Below are positions 63,743 through 64,000 of a DNA stretch of 64,000 bases, in pieces. The stretch's first letter is position 1. Each line of letters starts with the position of its first letter. Made by a program: the position numbers and the translations under genes. The notes under the pieces were generated by a model. It saw only the letters and a program-made list of their open reading frames with translations, had not been told where the DNA came from and did no database searches. This stretch comes from Gordonibacter massiliensis (ex Traore et al. 2017) (GTDB lineage: Bacteria > Actinomycetota > Coriobacteriia > Coriobacteriales > Eggerthellaceae): the NCBI GenBank assembly GCA_900170005.1, contig LT827128.1:248001-312000 (forward strand), read 5' to 3'.

Positions 63743-64000
63743 GGAAAGCCTCCTTGTAGATAGCGAATTGCTGATGCCGAAAGCGTAGAAGATCCGAGCG
63801 CCCGATGCAAAACGATGAGATTTACCTGCGGCAGCGCGTGGACAAAGAATAGCTAAGACCTTGGAAATTTTATCAAAAAGCAGGGCTTCCCACAATGAGA
63901 CGCTGATGGCTTCGGCGGATATTTGAGCGCCGGTTCCAAGGCAAGGCGACGTAGTCGATCGGTTTACGGCAAGCCGTCGAAAATACTCCTGCCGTCCTGT

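Overview
The window is GC-rich, tightly packed and anaerobic in character. Several features point to a gut Eggerthellaceae genome (Eggerthella, Gordonibacter or a close relative): many cytoplasmic DMSO-reductase-family molybdopterin enzymes, each paired with a short two-cluster ferredoxin; LuxR regulators carrying many membrane segments; PucR-type regulators; and many MFS carriers. This assignment comes from family content only and no database was searched. No rRNA, tRNA, CRISPR array or transposase gene was seen.

Layout. 0-2.6 kb: end of a membrane LuxR gene, an MFS carrier, a tiny zinc-ribbon protein and a ferredoxin subunit with no catalytic partner. 2.7-11.2 kb: a TetR gene, then a pyrogallol-phloroglucinol transhydroxylase-like pair (large subunit, and small subunit with three clusters and a CnaB-like tail), molybdoenzyme module A and its MFS carrier. 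11.3-19.1 kb: divergent modules B (minus) and C (plus), an FKBP isomerase and a PucR regulator. 19.3-25.8 kb: MFS, a 103-bp palindromic repeat, a collagen-like-tailed zinc ribbon, module D, a frameshifted MFS and another zinc ribbon. 25.8-33.2 kb: a PucR regulator divergent from a four-gene cluster (ArsM-like methyltransferase lacking arsenic-binding cysteines, G3E GTPase, ArsM-ArsS radical SAM fusion, DUF5714 protein). 33.2-42.1 kb: mostly core-like genes (EAL/GGDEF protein, SDR, flavodiiron protein, lipid kinase, DUF5996, YgiQ). 42.2-49.4 kb: a minus-strand block with module E, two DUF1508-type proteins, zinc ribbons, a 12-TM LuxR regulator and a trigger-factor-like chaperone. 50.1-63.7 kb: MFS, a cytoplasmic fumarate-reductase-like flavoprotein, a Bcr/CflA carrier, module F with an FKBP isomerase and zinc ribbon, a MalT-like LuxR gene broken by a stop inside its HTH, another MFS and a small LuxR protein.

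How it fits together. The repeated plan is catalytic molybdopterin subunit + two-cluster ferredoxin + substrate carrier + dedicated regulator. Eggerthellaceae catechol dehydroxylases and other reductive enzymes for diet- and host-derived aromatics are organised this way. None of the catalytic subunits has a Tat signal and no membrane-anchor subunit is present, so the enzymes are probably cytoplasmic and rely on carriers to bring in substrates. Peptidyl-prolyl isomerases and very small zinc-ribbon proteins recur beside the modules and may help in assembly. Four promoters of the transhydroxylase/A/B/C block share AAACTTAC followed 11 bp later by TANNNT, which suggests one shared regulon. The most likely undescribed system is the methyltransferase/GTPase/radical-SAM/DUF5714 cluster at 27.8-33.2 kb. 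The Cys-less module E and the conserved promoter element are the next most interesting.
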